This document shows positions 55,244 to 63,867 of a stretch of DNA of 64,000 nucleotides, in pieces. The stretch's first letter is position 1. Each line of letters begins with the position of its first letter. The DNA comes from Melioribacteraceae bacterium (GTDB lineage Bacteria; Bacteroidota; Ignavibacteria; Ignavibacteriales; Melioribacteraceae): NCBI GenBank assembly GCA_016342755.1, contig JAEINS010000016.1, positions 1-64,000 of the forward strand, in the 5' to 3' direction. The position numbers and the translations under genes are program-made. Below the pieces are notes generated by a model. It was given only the letters and a program-made list of their open reading frames with translations, was not told the DNA's origin and made no database searches.

Positions 55244-55885
55244 CTATGTTATTCCATGTTTCTTTTTATAATCGAGCCAGTTTCTTTTTAGATCTATAAA
55301 GGCTTCCAGATTAGGCTGAATTAAAAACGGATTAGTTTTACGTTCTTTATCAATTGTTGATTCTGCATCCGCTCCATAATTATGTCCCGGAAAAACTCTG
55401 GTTTCTTTAGGCAGCCTTAATAACTTTTTATGTAAAGAATGATATTCATCATGAGCCTGATCGGCCAGATCAGTTCCGCCAACTTTACCCACAAACAAAG
55501 TATCGCCTGTAAATACAGCATCACCAATATAAATACAAATGGAGTCCTGAGTATGTCCGGGAGTGTGAATGATTTTTACAGTCAATTCACCTAATTCAAT
55601 TTCATAATCATCAATTAACGGTGAGTCAGTTCTTGGATCTTTATCACAAAATCCTAATGGTTTTATTCCTGTAAATCTTTCAATTCTAACATTCCCTTCG
55701 GTATGATCGAAATGTCTGTGAGTATTAAAAATGTATTTTATCTCAATCTCATTTTCAACAGCATAATCGTAAATTTTTTTTGGTGAATATGACGGATCAA
55801 TTACAATTCCCTTTTTTGTTTTATCACAAGCGGCCAGATATCCAAAATTTCTATCGCCCCCGGTTAAAAATTGCTTAACAATCAC
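55244..55885 (-). CDS. MBL-fold hydrolase (glyoxalase II/persulfide dioxygenase-like)
   Basis: 213 residues from GTG 55885, chosen because GGAGG sits 5 bases upstream; the TTG-initiated longer frame (55903) has no site. The metal-binding signature is FNTHRHFDHTEG (~55-66), then HTPGHTQDSICIYIGDAVFTGDTLF and a final FPGHNYGADAE. The length is typical of single-domain hydroxyacylglutathione hydrolase or ETHE1-like proteins; the C-terminal substrate-binding helices of true GloB are short. Likely acts on thiol esters or persulfides. It converges on the ABC exporter operon. Confidence 0.88.
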   Translation of the reverse strand: MIVKQFLTGGDRNFGYLAACDKTKKGIVIDPSYSPKKIYDYAVENEIEIKYIFNTHRHFDHTEGNVRIERFTGIKPLGFCDKDPRTDSPLIDDYEIELGELTVKIIHTPGHTQDSICIYIGDAVFTGDTLFVGKVGGTDLADQAHDEYHSLHKKLLRLPKETRVFPGHNYGADAESTIDKERKTNPFLIQPNLEAFIDLKRNWLDYKKKHGIT

Positions 55886-56011
55886 ATTTTCCTCCAAAAT
55901 CAAAATTCGTTATTCTATGGTTACTAATAATTTTTGAAGATACATTTTTAAGAAATGAGATACAACAAAACAAATTTAGTTCTATCTATTATAAGGTCAG
56001 TTTAAAAAAGG

Positions 56012-56043
56012 CGGATGACATCTCCTTAAAAAGATGCCATCCG
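56012..56043 (-). terminator. Terminator of the thioredoxin-like gene
   Basis: On the minus strand CGGATGGCATCT, loop TTTTAAGG, AGATGTCATCCG (one wobble), then GCCTTTTTT. It begins 6 bases past the stop at 56050. Confidence 0.85.
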
Positions 56044-56049
56044 TAAAAT

Positions 56050-56508
56050 TTATTTTTTTACAAATGATTCGATGTGCTTAACATATTCAGCCGGAGTCAT
56101 ATCCTGATATCCGGTTCGCCCGACTTCCTTTCCAGTTTTATCAAGCAATAAGACAGTCGGGAATCCTCTTACTCCATATTTAGCGGCTAATTCATTATTC
56201 GCTTTTTTTAGTTCGGCTGGCTGTACAGTTTTTCTTGGAAAATCTAATTTAAGAAGAACTAAATTTTCGTTCGCATATTTAATAAATTCTTTTTTTGATA
56301 AAATATTTTCATCAAGTCTTATACACCAAATACACCAGTCCGAGCCTGTAAAATCGACTAAAATTGGTAATCCTTTTTTATGCGCAACTTCTTTAGCTTT
56401 ATTATAATCGGTTAACCAATTTAATTCACCTGTTCCTGCCGAAACTTGTGAAACAACAAATAACACAGCTAAAGCCGTTAGTAGAATTTTTGATTTGATT
56501 TTTTTCAT
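56050..56508 (-). CDS. Periplasmic thioredoxin-fold protein with WCIWC motif
   Basis: 152 residues, with AAAGGAGAAC before the ATG. The signal peptide ends SQVSAG (~24). A thioredoxin_7-type domain follows: LPILVDFTGSDWCIWCIRLDENIL with a C-I-W-C redox pair (~56-59), and the cis-Pro loop in YGVRGFPTVLLLDKTGKEVG. It likely works as a periplasmic disulfide reductase or oxidase. It is divergent from a DUF255 (thioredoxin-like) gene 105 bases away, and both proteins have short CxxC motifs preceded by similar ADW/ACH contexts, so a common pathway is possible. Confidence 0.9.
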   Translation of the reverse strand: MKKIKSKILLTALAVLFVVSQVSAGTGELNWLTDYNKAKEVAHKKGLPILVDFTGSDWCIWCIRLDENILSKKEFIKYANENLVLLKLDFPRKTVQPAELKKANNELAAKYGVRGFPTVLLLDKTGKEVGRTGYQDMTPAEYVKHIESFVKK

Positions 56509-56613
56509 TTTGTTCTCCTTTATATTTTTAATAGACTTTTATTATCATTAAAAAGTTAGATGCTAAATATATAATTTAGTTGCACAAAATTTATAACAAT
56601 TTATAAAAGAATA

Positions 56614-58761
56614 ATGTCTATTAATTTACAATTACCAAATAAAATTATGACTAATCCACAACTCTTCTCTTTGAATAGGACTTCTACTCTTATTTTGTTA
56701 TTTTTGTTCCTGGTAAATATAACTTATCCTCAGAAAGTGAGAAGCAATATGGCAAGTAAAAATCATCTTAAAAACGAAACAAGTCCTTATTTATTGCAGC
56801 ATGTTTATAATCCGGTTGATTGGCATCCATGGAATGATTCTATTCTGGATCTGGCTGAAAAAGAAAATAAACTTGTAATAATAAGTATTGGTTACGCTGC
56901 ATGCCATTGGTGCCATGTAATGGAACATGAATCATTTGAGGATAATGAAGTTGCAGAATTAATGAATGAACATTTTATATCAATTAAAGTTGATAGAGAA
57001 GAACGCCCCGATATTGATCAGATATATATGACTGCCGCTCAGTTATTAACCGGGCGCGGCGGATGGCCGTTAAATATTATTGCTTTACCAGACGGCAGAC
57101 CTATTTATGCCGGCACATATTTTCCTAAAGCAAAGTGGATGTCTCTACTTTCACAAATAGTTGATCTCAAAAAAAGCTCATATAATAAGTTAGCGGAACA
57201 GGCAGCCAATTTAACAAATGGTGTTGCAATGTCTGAGTTTATAAACGATGTACAGACTCCCGGAGAATTTACTACTGAAACATTAGATGAAATATTTGAG
57301 AACATAATTTCTACAATTGATTTTACTGATGGCGGATTTGACCGGGCTCCAAAATTTCCGCTTCCAATTGCGCATAAGTTTTTACTTAACTATTACTATA
57401 AAACCAAGAATCCAAGGGCTTTAGAAGCAGTAACCATAACACTTAACAAAATGGCCGGCGGCGGTATTTACGATCAGCTTGGCGGCGGATTTGCAAGATA
57501 CTCTGTTGATGATAAATGGTTCGCTCCTCATTTTGAAAAAATGTTATATGATAATGGACAGTTGTTAAGTTTGTATGCAAGTGCATATCAGATTAATAAA
57601 AATGAAAAATATAAATCGGTTATTGCAGAAACTATCGATTTTACTTTGCGCGAGCTTACTTCAGAAGAAGGTGGATTTTATTCTTCTTTAGACGCGGATA
57701 GCGAAGGTATAGAAGGCAAATTTTACGTTTGGAAAAGTGACGGGTTAAAAAAACTTCTTGGAAATGATTACGAAATATTTTCCGCTTTCTATAACATTAA
57801 AGAATCCGGCAATTGGGAAGACGGAACTAATATTTTTTATAACACAGACACAATTAAAGAATTGGCAAAAACTATAAGCCTCAGTGAAAGTAAGATTTCT
57901 GAATCTTTATCAAGATCAAAACAAATTCTTTTTAAGGAGCGGAGTAAAAGAATAAGACCGGGCCTGGACGATAAAATTTTGACTTCGTGGAATGCTTTAA
58001 TGTTAAAGGGAATTACAGATGCCTACAGAGTTTTTAATAAAAAAGAGTATTTAGACATTGCATTAACAAATGCTAATTTTTTGAAAGAGAATGTAATTAC
58101 TAAGGATTTTAAACTTTTCAGAAATTATAAAAACGGGAAATCTACTATAAATGCTTTTCTGGATGATTACTCTATATTGATAGAAGCGTTTATAAATCTT
58201 TACCAGGCTACGTTTGATGAGGTATGGCTGAACATTTCTAAATCACTTGCAGATTATGTAATTCAACATTTCTATAATAGCGAAAATGGAATGTTCTTTT
58301 ATACTTCAGATTTGGATAAAAAACTTATCGCAAGAAAATTTGAACTTACGGACAACGTTATTGCCTCTTCAAATTCTGTTATGGCTAATAATCTTTTTAT
58401 TCTTGGTAAATATTTTAGCGAAGAGAAATACATTAATAAATCGCGGCGAATGCTTAATAATATATTGCCCAATGTTATAAAAGGCGGAGCTTTTTATGCT
58501 AACTGGGCTAATCTCTTCTTTTTATTTACATCTGAAATAAATGAAGTTGCTATTCTGGGAGAAAACGAAAAAATATTTTTAAATGAATTTGATCATCATT
58601 TTCTTCCAAATACAATTTTTGCCGGAGGTAATAAAGAAGGCAGTATTCCATTATTGAAAAACAGATTAGTTGATGGCGAAACTAATATTTATGTCTGCAA
58701 AGATAAAGTCTGTAAACTTCCGGTTAAATCTGTGCAGGAAGCTCTTAAGCAGATTGAATAA
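56614..58761 (+). CDS. DUF255/YyaL-type thioredoxin-domain protein with N-terminal hydrophobic extension
   Basis: 715 residues from ATG 56614; ATG 56647 would give a tidier signal peptide (TSTLILLFLFLVNITYPQ). Family proteins usually begin at NHLKNETSPYLLQH, here residue ~49. The DUF255 thioredoxin-like domain (~48-210) has GYAACHWCHVMEHESF (CxxC), VDREERPDIDQIY and TGRGGWPLNI. The rest is an (alpha/alpha)6 barrel like N-acylglucosamine 2-epimerases (GGFDRAPKFPLP, YDQLGGGFARYSVDDKW, HFEKMLYDNGQLL). SPATA20 homologues have unclear function. The leader suggests export, unlike the typically cytoplasmic relatives. Confidence 0.9.
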   Translation: MSINLQLPNKIMTNPQLFSLNRTSTLILLFLFLVNITYPQKVRSNMASKNHLKNETSPYLLQHVYNPVDWHPWNDSILDLAEKENKLVIISIGYAACHWCHVMEHESFEDNEVAELMNEHFISIKVDREERPDIDQIYMTAAQLLTGRGGWPLNIIALPDGRPIYAGTYFPKAKWMSLLSQIVDLKKSSYNKLAEQAANLTNGVAMSEFINDVQTPGEFTTETLDEIFENIISTIDFTDGGFDRAPKFPLPIAHKFLLNYYYKTKNPRALEAVTITLNKMAGGGIYDQLGGGFARYSVDDKWFAPHFEKMLYDNGQLLSLYASAYQINKNEKYKSVIAETIDFTLRELTSEEGGFYSSLDADSEGIEGKFYVWKSDGLKKLLGNDYEIFSAFYNIKESGNWEDGTNIFYNTDTIKELAKTISLSESKISESLSRSKQILFKERSKRIRPGLDDKILTSWNALMLKGITDAYRVFNKKEYLDIALTNANFLKENVITKDFKLFRNYKNGKSTINAFLDDYSILIEAFINLYQATFDEVWLNISKSLADYVIQHFYNSENGMFFYTSDLDKKLIARKFELTDNVIASSNSVMANNLFILGKYFSEEKYINKSRRMLNNILPNVIKGGAFYANWANLFFLFTSEINEVAILGENEKIFLNEFDHHFLPNTIFAGGNKEGSIPLLKNRLVDGETNIYVCKDKVCKLPVKSVQEALKQIE

Positions 58762-58763
58762 GT

Positions 58764-59096
58764 TTACCAGTCTACTATTACAAGTCTGAGTATAAAGCTA
58801 TAAAAATAAAATGCCCCCAATGGAACATACACCATTATAGGTAACAAATTAGAATTGTTCATCATAAACAACAATGATAACAGCGGTAATCCAACAATAA
58901 TTGCAAAGAAAATTATCCAGCCGAATCGTTCTTCATCCCAGAAATATTGGAGTAAAGATTATAGCAGCTAATACAGTTAATATGAATGTAAATCCAAAAC
59001 CATGATGCAGAAAAATAGTGCTGTTGTTGATAATTCATAATTAAGCCATTGCCGCAGCCTTTGGATAGCATAATTCTTATTGATTTCTATTTCCAT
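58764..59096 (-). pseudogene. Decayed small membrane-protein gene with compensating frameshifts
   Basis: ATG 59096-59094 follows GAGGG at good distance. The first frame codes MEIEINKNYAIQRLRQWLNY and STTALFF, then stops. A middle segment in another frame reads HHGFGFTFILTVLAAIIFTPIF. The last part returns to the first frame: FWDEERFGWIIFFAIIVGL, then NLLPIMVYVPLGAFYFYSF, ending VIVDW-TAA at 58766-58764. The total is 333 nt (111 codons), so the two shifts cancel. The composite resembles a small protein with three TM helices. Pseudogene or two base errors. Confidence 0.65.
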
Positions 59097-59140
59097 AATT
59101 CCCTCTTAAAATCACCCAGATTGTTGGCTGCGTATATTAA

Positions 59141-59171
59141 GTAGAATCAGACTGGTTAAATCTGATTCTAC
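59141..59171 (-). terminator. Hairpin after the DUF2911 gene
   Basis: Perfect 11-bp arms gtagaatcaga (59141-59151) and tctgattctac (59161-59171), loop of 9 bases, starting 7 bases past the stop codon at 59179. Confidence 0.7.
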
Positions 59172-59178
59172 AATTTAA

Positions 59179-59757
59179 TTATTCGCTTACTTCTATATTA
59201 AACGGTATTTTAATTTTTTCCCAATGTAAATATGCGGTTGCCGATGTACCCGCTAATTTTTCAAAACCATATTGCAGCCATTCTTGATGATCGGCATTTT
59301 GCGGATTAACATTAATCCTGAGCGCATCATTTTCCGCATCGTATAAATAACTTCCCCAGATGTCATTTTTATTACTGAAAATGATAGTCCATTCTTTTTC
59401 AGACGGAATCATGTAAACTCCATACTTGCCCGCGTTAAGTTTTTCCCCTTCTACTATTACATTTTTCGAAAACTCAATTGTTGTGTTTTCATTAGCACCG
59501 GCACGCCAGGGAAACGGATTATTTTTAGAATATTTATTTCCCGGAGCCATTCCGTATGGAACAAGGTCGCCCCAAATTTTTCGCCCTTTAACACCAGGAC
59601 GGCTATAAACAATAGTGATATCCGTATCAACGCCAATTGTCTGCGAAACACCGGCTTTCAAACTTAACCTGACTTTATTGTTTTGAGCCTGCAAAGATTC
59701 GCTAAACAGCAAAGCAAGTACTAATAGTAAATATATTGGTAAAACTGTTTTTCTCAT
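59179..59757 (-). CDS. DUF2911 exported protein
   Basis: 192 residues from ATG 59757, preceded by AGGAG (the ATG at 59772 lies upstream of the site). The signal peptide ends LQAQ (~24). DUF2911 landmarks: VDTDITIVYSRPGVKGRKIWGDLVPYG-like segment (~42-70), WRAGANENTTIEFSKNVIVEG and LNAGKYGVYMIPSEKEWTIIFS. The family is common in Bacteroidota and of unknown function, predicted periplasmic or surface. The spacer upstream separates it from the pentapeptide gene. Confidence 0.88.
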   Translation of the reverse strand: MRKTVLPIYLLLVLALLFSESLQAQNNKVRLSLKAGVSQTIGVDTDITIVYSRPGVKGRKIWGDLVPYGMAPGNKYSKNNPFPWRAGANENTTIEFSKNVIVEGEKLNAGKYGVYMIPSEKEWTIIFSNKNDIWGSYLYDAENDALRINVNPQNADHQEWLQYGFEKLAGTSATAYLHWEKIKIPFNIEVSE

Positions 59758-59826
59758 TTTTTCTCCTAACATGGATTTTTTGACACGATTATTAAAATAC
59801 GAACAGTTGATAAAATGTACAAATAT

Positions 59827-60408
59827 CTACTCTATAATTACACCAAGCTCTTCGATTAATGCAACAGCTTCCGGCAAAGTAAATTTTGCGCTTTTAATTT
59901 CGTTAATCTGTGGATTTATTCTATACCCAAAAGCATTTGTGAAATCCGCATTATTCAACTTTGTCTGTTCAAATAGACTTCCCGATAATTCAGCATTTTC
60001 AAAACTTGCGTTAGTTAAATCAGCTTTATAAAAATCACTGTTCAAAACTTTGCAGTCAATAAAATTTGTTCCCTTTAATTCAAGCATCGAGAAGTTACAA
60101 TCAGATATAATTGAATTTACAAATTCTATTTTTAGTATTAGCCTATTAACATTGGTAAAATCTATTCCTATTAATTTACTTTCTATAAATTTTGCATTTT
60201 GAAATTTTGTGCCGCTTATAGAAACCAAACTCAAATTGCACTGAATAAATTCACAGTTCAAAAAAAGTGTGTCATATAACAGACAATTTGAAAAATCACA
60301 ATTTTTAAATGTACAATCGTAAAATGATTTTTGTCCTAATTCTTCTTTTGCATACAGAACATCATTAAACTCACTTTCTTCAAAATACTCTTCACTTAAC
60401 TCACTCAT
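59827..60408 (-). CDS. Pentapeptide-repeat protein
   Basis: 193 residues; GAGGG precedes the ATG. About 25 tandem units of the A(D/N)LxX type fill ~25-170 (FKNCDFSNCLLYDTLFLNCEF, FSMLELKGTNFIDCKVLNSD, LTNASFENAELSGSLFEQTK, LNNADFTNAFGYRINPQ), predicting a right-handed quadrilateral beta-helix, i.e. QnrB/MfpA-like or McbG-like shape. There is no signal peptide. Its ATG overlaps the YheT-like gene by 4 bases, suggesting coupled expression. Pentapeptide proteins can mimic DNA or bind gyrase, but most are uncharacterised. Confidence 0.92.
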   Translation of the reverse strand: MSELSEEYFEESEFNDVLYAKEELGQKSFYDCTFKNCDFSNCLLYDTLFLNCEFIQCNLSLVSISGTKFQNAKFIESKLIGIDFTNVNRLILKIEFVNSIISDCNFSMLELKGTNFIDCKVLNSDFYKADLTNASFENAELSGSLFEQTKLNNADFTNAFGYRINPQINEIKSAKFTLPEAVALIEELGVIIE

Positions 60409-61370
60409 TTCACCCTCATAGAATTATTTAAAAACTCAACCGCTCTTCTTTCACTCCAAAAACTTCCAGCATTATTAAAATCTACAAATCCAACATGCCC
60501 GCCATGTTTAGGAGTCTCGAGAAATACCGCCTCAGATTCTTCGGTTTCATTAAATGGATAACAACTTCCCGAAAGAAAAGGATCATCAAGAGCATTTATA
60601 ATTAGTGTCGGAATTTGAATATCAGATATTAAATTTATAGAACTGCATTTAGCCCAATAATCTTCGGCATTTTTAAAGCCGTGTATTGGTGCTGTATATA
60701 TATCATCATAAGTTTTGAAGTTTTTAATTTTATTAAACCCTTCTAATGAAATTTTATTTGGATACAATTCTTTTTTAGCAAGCAGCTTTTTTTTAAGCTT
60801 CAGCAAAAAACGTTTCATGTAAATCCAGTTTCTCTTCCTGGATAATTCTTCTGAACTGGATTTTAGATCACAAGGAACAGAAATAACAACTGCATTGGAT
60901 ATTTTATTGCGAATGTTTTCACCTAGATATTTTAAGGTTACATTACCTCCCATGCTAAAACCGACTAGAGAAATTGTATTATAATTATAGTCCTTATTAA
61001 CATGCTCAATAACAGTTTCAAGATCATCAGAACTGCCGGAATGATAAAACCTTAAAACTTTATTAATCTCTCCCGAACAGGATCTAAAGTTCCACGCCAA
61101 AACATCGAAGCCGGAATTATTTAATTCCCGAACCATACCGGTAACATAAGGCCGATTTGTATTCCCTTCTAATCCATGCGAAATTATAACAAGTTTGCCA
61201 GAACCAATTTTAGACCAGTCTAAATCAAGAAAATCTTCCTCAACTGTTTCAATCCTTTCTCTAACATAGTTTGGAATATCTATCTTACGAAACATCGATG
61301 AATAAATAGTCTGAACATGACCGCTTTTTAAAAAACCCGGGGCGTTATATTTTGAGTTTAATATAGTCAT
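60405..61370 (-). CDS. YheT/EMB8-like alpha/beta hydrolase
   Basis: 321 residues. YNAPGFLKSGHVQTIYSSM is the family's N-terminal signature. The nucleophile elbow is VGFSMGGN (Ser at ~147), the oxyanion region VISHGLEGNTNRPYV, the acid LIINALDDPFLS (~257) and the histidine GGHVGFVD (~294). The catalytic triad is complete. Relatives act on lipids or acyl esters in membranes. It overlaps the start of the pentapeptide gene by 4 bases. Confidence 0.92.
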   Translation of the reverse strand: MTILNSKYNAPGFLKSGHVQTIYSSMFRKIDIPNYVRERIETVEEDFLDLDWSKIGSGKLVIISHGLEGNTNRPYVTGMVRELNNSGFDVLAWNFRSCSGEINKVLRFYHSGSSDDLETVIEHVNKDYNYNTISLVGFSMGGNVTLKYLGENIRNKISNAVVISVPCDLKSSSEELSRKRNWIYMKRFLLKLKKKLLAKKELYPNKISLEGFNKIKNFKTYDDIYTAPIHGFKNAEDYWAKCSSINLISDIQIPTLIINALDDPFLSGSCYPFNETEESEAVFLETPKHGGHVGFVDFNNAGSFWSERRAVEFLNNSMRVK

Positions 61371-61375
61371 TAAAA

Positions 61376-62659
61376 TTATCTTTCAATTTCCATATCTAAC
61401 CAATTTTCTAATGTTGAATATATTTTTTCTTTTTCTCCTCCTTCAAAACTTCTAATTCTTGTTCTATGCGAACCATCTTTTTTTACCATTTTAACAGCAT
61501 TGGTTTTGTCCCCAATATCAACAGCAGTTGCGGACCATGTATCATTTTCGCCATATATATAAAGGAAATTATTACTACTGTTTTTCAAATAGTTTTCAAC
61601 ATATCTCATCGGCTCAGGATCAAACATTAATTTTCCAAGAGCTGGCGCAAATATTTCCATAGTTGCAAAATCTGAATCGACATATTTCAGTAATCCTTCA
61701 AAAGGAGTAGTGTCATAACCGTAAAATCCAATTTCGGTGTAAGCCTGGTACATAAAAGGGCTAAGATCTTCCATCCCTTTTGTGTCAAAAAAACTTGGAT
61801 CGGAAACTGTAACAAGATGATCATTTAATTTTTCGGGACTTGAATCAGAATTAGGAATATTTTCCGGACCAACTAATCCCCACTGCCAATATGCAAAAGA
61901 ATATTCGAATACTGAATATTCCAGAATCATATCTAGATCGTATTTGAAAGTATAGTTTTTATCGTTGCAGTATTTCTGAAAATACGGCATAATCTTATCA
62001 CGATTTTTTAAAACACATTTTTGAAATTCCAATATTTTATCACGTGTTTCCTTTGTTCCAACATTTTCGAGAAAAGTGTGAATCTTTCTCTCTTCCTGTT
62101 CAAAATTTAGAGGAGCCACGTATGGAATCGAAACATCCACATCATTTGGATAATACGCACGATGGAATAACGTTGTCTGTCCGCCTTTGCTAACACCAGT
62201 TGTAATCCACTTCCCTTCATAAATTTGTTTGAAGGTTTCTATTATTCTATGATGATCAGCGGCCGCTTGCTCAACTGATAAATACTTCCAATATATCATA
62301 TCAGGAGCCGATTCACCAAAATATCGATGCTCTACAATTAGCTCATTCGATTTTAATATTCTGGTAACTTCGCTATGTCTGTTTTTGTTCGCCTGATATC
62401 CTTCTGTTACCATCACAACTGGGGAATCAAAATCAGTGTGTGATAAAAATATTCTTTGCTTAAACTTAGCACCATTTGGTCTTAAATGATTTACAGGCTG
62501 TTCAAACATAATTTGATAAGCTTCAGTAAAATGATTTGCTGTATCAATTTCTATAATTTCAATATTCGGAATCGCCTGTAATTTTTCTAACAGATCTGAT
62601 CCGGCTAATACAAAACTGCTTATAAATAAAAGGTATATTAATAACATACGTTTTTTCAT
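61376..62659 (-). CDS. S37-family (PS-10 type) prolyl/tripeptidyl aminopeptidase
   Basis: 427 residues from ATG 62659; the frame extends to 62713 but would overlap the M24 gene by 43 bases. The signal peptide ends FVLAGS (~18). Residues ~30-425 match the S37 family: FKQRIFLSHTDFDSPVVMVTEGY, EHRYFGESAP, catalytic Ser in WITTGVSKGGQTTLFH (~143), and YIYGENDTWSATAV before the final acid and His (KDGSHRTRIRSF). These are secreted or periplasmic enzymes releasing N-terminal tripeptides or proline-containing fragments. It lies 12 bases after the M24 gene. Confidence 0.9.
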   Translation of the reverse strand: MKKRMLLIYLLFISSFVLAGSDLLEKLQAIPNIEIIEIDTANHFTEAYQIMFEQPVNHLRPNGAKFKQRIFLSHTDFDSPVVMVTEGYQANKNRHSEVTRILKSNELIVEHRYFGESAPDMIYWKYLSVEQAAADHHRIIETFKQIYEGKWITTGVSKGGQTTLFHRAYYPNDVDVSIPYVAPLNFEQEERKIHTFLENVGTKETRDKILEFQKCVLKNRDKIMPYFQKYCNDKNYTFKYDLDMILEYSVFEYSFAYWQWGLVGPENIPNSDSSPEKLNDHLVTVSDPSFFDTKGMEDLSPFMYQAYTEIGFYGYDTTPFEGLLKYVDSDFATMEIFAPALGKLMFDPEPMRYVENYLKNSSNNFLYIYGENDTWSATAVDIGDKTNAVKMVKKDGSHRTRIRSFEGGEKEKIYSTLENWLDMEIER

Positions 62660-62670
62660 GATCGGCCTAT

Positions 62671-63852
62671 TTATTTTATAACTATTATTTCTTTCTGCGG
62701 ATTTGATAACCATTCAGCACCATATTTTGTCACTAGAACCATTTCTTCTATGGTTACAGTTCCTCTATCAATAACATCTAGACGCGGCTCAATAGTAAAG
62801 ACCATTCCTTCTTCAAGCTTTTTATATGGTTTCTCTGCATACTTTTCCCATTTTGGACCAAGTAACGCGGTACCATCATGAGAAAACCTTCCAACCTGAT
62901 GCCCAAGTCCGTGCGGGAATTCTTCAAACCCATTACTAACAACTATATCCCGTGCTATCTTATCAATTTCAAATGCCTCAATCCCAATCTTCATGGCTTC
63001 TTTAGCACTTTCAATTGCGTCAACTATTGTATCAAAACCCTTTTGCACATCATCAGGAACTGTATCTTCATAATCCTGCATAATATAAAATGTTCTCTGC
63101 ATATCGGAACAATACCCGTTTACCTTAACACCAAAATCCATATTAAGAACATCACCCTGCTTAACTAGCTTATTTGTCGGCGCATAATGAGCCTCTGCTG
63201 TATCATAGCCGGTAAATACGGCCGGACACACGCTCTCTTCCCACGCAAATTCTAAATTCCTATTTTTAACTTCTTCCTTCATAAAGGAAGCAATTTCCTT
63301 TTCCGAAACACCGGGTTTTATAAAATCCTTTACAAGATCAAATATATCTTCTGTATGAGAAATCGCGGCTTTAATACTTTCTATTTCCGTTTCAGTTTTT
63401 CTTTCTCTTAAGGCAGAAACTATTTTTTCGGCAGAAATTATTCTTTCGCCCATTCCTATTTCATCTAACATTTCTTTTAATGTTAAATACATTCCGAATG
63501 TTATTCCATCGCAGATTTCACTGCCAACGGAATAATTGATAGCAATATTCGAAGGATTAAGCTCTTTCATATATTCAATAAACGGAGTTTTTACACCTTC
63601 TACAAAACCAACAACATTATCATAAGCTCCGGTTTCCTCAACTGTTCTTTTATCATATCGGCCAACTATAGAATTAGTTTTACCGCCTTTGGAAATTATA
63701 AATGCTGAATGCCACGTTATATCGGCACTTACAAGAAATGCTAATGTTGGATCACCATTTATCTGACTCTCTCTTGCAAATGTTATCCAGCAATCAACAT
63801 CAAATTCTTTTAATAATTCTTTAGACTGATTTACCTTTTCTTTAACTAACAT
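62671..63852 (-). CDS. M24-family Xaa-Pro aminopeptidase
   Basis: 393 residues; AGGAG precedes the ATG. The creatinase-like N-terminal domain (~1-140) is followed by the pita-bread domain: metal ligands Asp in VLNMDFGVKVNGYCSDMQRTFY (two Asp), His in PHGLGHQVGRFSHDG, Glu in EGMVFTIEPRLDV and Glu in VTIEEMVLVTKYG. The five-ligand dinuclear metal site is complete. It removes the N-terminal residue before proline in the cytoplasm. Its neighbours (S37 peptidase and the incoming transporter gene) suggest peptide uptake and breakdown. Confidence 0.93.
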   Translation of the reverse strand: MLVKEKVNQSKELLKEFDVDCWITFARESQINGDPTLAFLVSADITWHSAFIISKGGKTNSIVGRYDKRTVEETGAYDNVVGFVEGVKTPFIEYMKELNPSNIAINYSVGSEICDGITFGMYLTLKEMLDEIGMGERIISAEKIVSALRERKTETEIESIKAAISHTEDIFDLVKDFIKPGVSEKEIASFMKEEVKNRNLEFAWEESVCPAVFTGYDTAEAHYAPTNKLVKQGDVLNMDFGVKVNGYCSDMQRTFYIMQDYEDTVPDDVQKGFDTIVDAIESAKEAMKIGIEAFEIDKIARDIVVSNGFEEFPHGLGHQVGRFSHDGTALLGPKWEKYAEKPYKKLEEGMVFTIEPRLDVIDRGTVTIEEMVLVTKYGAEWLSNPQKEIIVIK

Positions 63853-63867
63853 TTTTATCTCCTAAAA

